Made by a program: the position numbers and the translations under genes. From NCBI GenBank assembly GCA_947175005.1, contig CAMWLD010000161.1, forward strand, positions 1 through 5,581: a stretch of DNA of 5,581 bases, written 5' to 3'. The DNA is from an uncultured Ruminococcus sp. Its GTDB lineage: Bacteria; Bacillota; Clostridia; Oscillospirales; Ruminococcaceae. The notes beneath the pieces were generated by a model, which searched no databases, was not told the DNA's origin, and saw only the letters and a program-made list of their open reading frames with translations. Position 1 is the first letter of the stretch; every line of letters starts with the position of its first letter. Below, one piece after another: positions 5,334 through 5,581 of the stretch.

Positions 5334-5509
5334 TTGCTTTTTCCTTTAAACATCTTTTTAATCATTTCATCATCTGCATTTATAACCGCTTTTGAGAAAG
5401 TAACATTTTTAGCGTGTTTCTCTTCGGCATGTTCAAGTGCATTTACAAGCGATAAGCCTGTTTTTTTATCTTTTATCACTATGTTTTTTAAAATGCTTTT
5501 TGTTGCCAT
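5330..5509 (-). CDS. Small 59-residue protein, probable antitoxin of the GNAT gene
   Basis: Reading the minus strand from 5509 gives an uninterrupted 59-codon frame ending in TGA at 5332-5330. It begins MATKSILKNIVIKD and ends MIKKMFKGKSK. Support for a real gene is strong: a perfect AGGAGGT ribosome binding site (5518-5524) lies eight bases before the ATG, and the stop overlaps the start of the acetyltransferase-like gene as ATGA. The N-terminal third looks like a beta strand (ILKNIVI) followed by a helix (SLVNALEHAEE). The C-terminal third (FSKAVINADDEMIKKMF) could be the part that wraps and inhibits the toxin. The protein is lysine-rich and lacks a clear ribbon-helix-helix signature of the roughly 90-residue DUF1778 antitoxins that usually accompany GNAT toxins. 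Its role as antitoxin and autoregulator is inferred from position and size; I recall similar small proteins before GNAT genes in Clostridia but cannot name a family. Confidence 0.8.
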   Translation of the reverse strand: MATKSILKNIVIKDKKTGLSLVNALEHAEEKHAKNVTFSKAVINADDEMIKKMFKGKSK

Positions 5510-5581
5510 AATACATTACCTCCTTGCGTTTATATCATTGTATGCAAGCAAATGTATTTTAACCATAGCTTTATACAATAA
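5510..5581 (-). promoter_or_regulatory. Leader and probable promoter of the GNAT pair (cut by window end)
   Basis: Minus-strand reading. A full-consensus AGGAGGT Shine-Dalgarno sits at 5518-5524. Candidate -10 boxes are TACAAT (5542-5537) and TATAAA (5575-5570); the -35 of the second would lie outside the window. ATACA occurs twice 14 bases apart (5557-5553 and 5543-5539), flanking and overlapping the first -10 box. This is a possible repressor site for autoregulation. No single promoter can be fixed from sequence alone. Confidence 0.4.

Noticed and set aside
5330..5509. Calling the small gene a DUF1778/TacA-type ribbon-helix-helix antitoxin
   Set aside because: It is too short, and I cannot see the ribbon-helix-helix pattern with confidence; only position and overlap support an antitoxin role.
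1..5581. CRISPR arrays, tRNA or rRNA genes, insertion sequences, T-box or other riboswitches
   Set aside because: I saw no regularly spaced repeats, tRNA-like or rRNA-like sequences, transposase motifs or T-box consensus anywhere in the window.

Overview
The window looks like chromosomal DNA of a low-to-moderate GC Gram-positive anaerobe, most likely a Clostridia member (Ruminococcus/Oscillospiraceae-like). This rests on strong AGGAG-type ribosome binding sites, consensus sigma-A promoters, a BlaI/M56 regulator pair of the kind abundant in that group, and the style of the TrpS and TrpA proteins. The taxon is an inference; no rRNA or other decisive marker is present.

Layout, left to right. 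(1) Bases 1-932 (+): tryptophanyl-tRNA synthetase (trpS), cut at its 5' end by the window edge. (2) 933-1066: a short gap with small hairpins, three TTCCCG repeats and a likely promoter. (3) 1067-1852 (+): complete trpA (tryptophan synthase alpha chain), followed by a 17-nt tandem repeat and a 12-bp-stem hairpin terminator. (4) 1902-2042: a dense control region with two consensus-like promoters, a 16-bp perfect palindrome and two TACA-N2-TGTA operators of the BlaI/MecI type. (5) 2043-4653 (+): a two-gene operon of a BlaI/MecI-family winged-helix repressor and a 744-residue M56 (BlaR1/MecR1-type) membrane zinc protease. The protease's large C-terminal extracellular domain is not a recognisable penicillin sensor. 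(6) 4654-4727: terminator region between convergent units; its main hairpin shares its stem core with the one after trpA. (7) 4728-5509 (-): an A+T-rich two-gene unit of a 59-residue protein (5330-5509) and a 201-residue GNAT acetyltransferase-like protein (4728-5333). Their start and stop codons overlap as ATGA, the typical architecture of an antitoxin-toxin pair. (8) 5510-5581: the ribosome binding site and probable promoter of that pair, cut by the window end.

How the genes work together. TrpA makes the indole step of tryptophan synthesis and TrpS charges tryptophan onto tRNA, so the first two genes share a metabolite, although trpA seems to have its own promoter. The BlaI-like repressor probably binds the two operators and represses its own operon. 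The M56 protein probably senses an extracellular signal and triggers loss of repression by proteolysis. No resistance or other target gene lies beside them, so any regulon target must be elsewhere. The GNAT pair is an independent, possibly horizontally acquired, toxin-antitoxin-like module.

The two parts most worth pursuing are the M56 receptor with an unrecognised seven-cysteine sensor domain, and the GNAT module with a very small non-RHH-looking partner and a degenerate acetyl-CoA loop.
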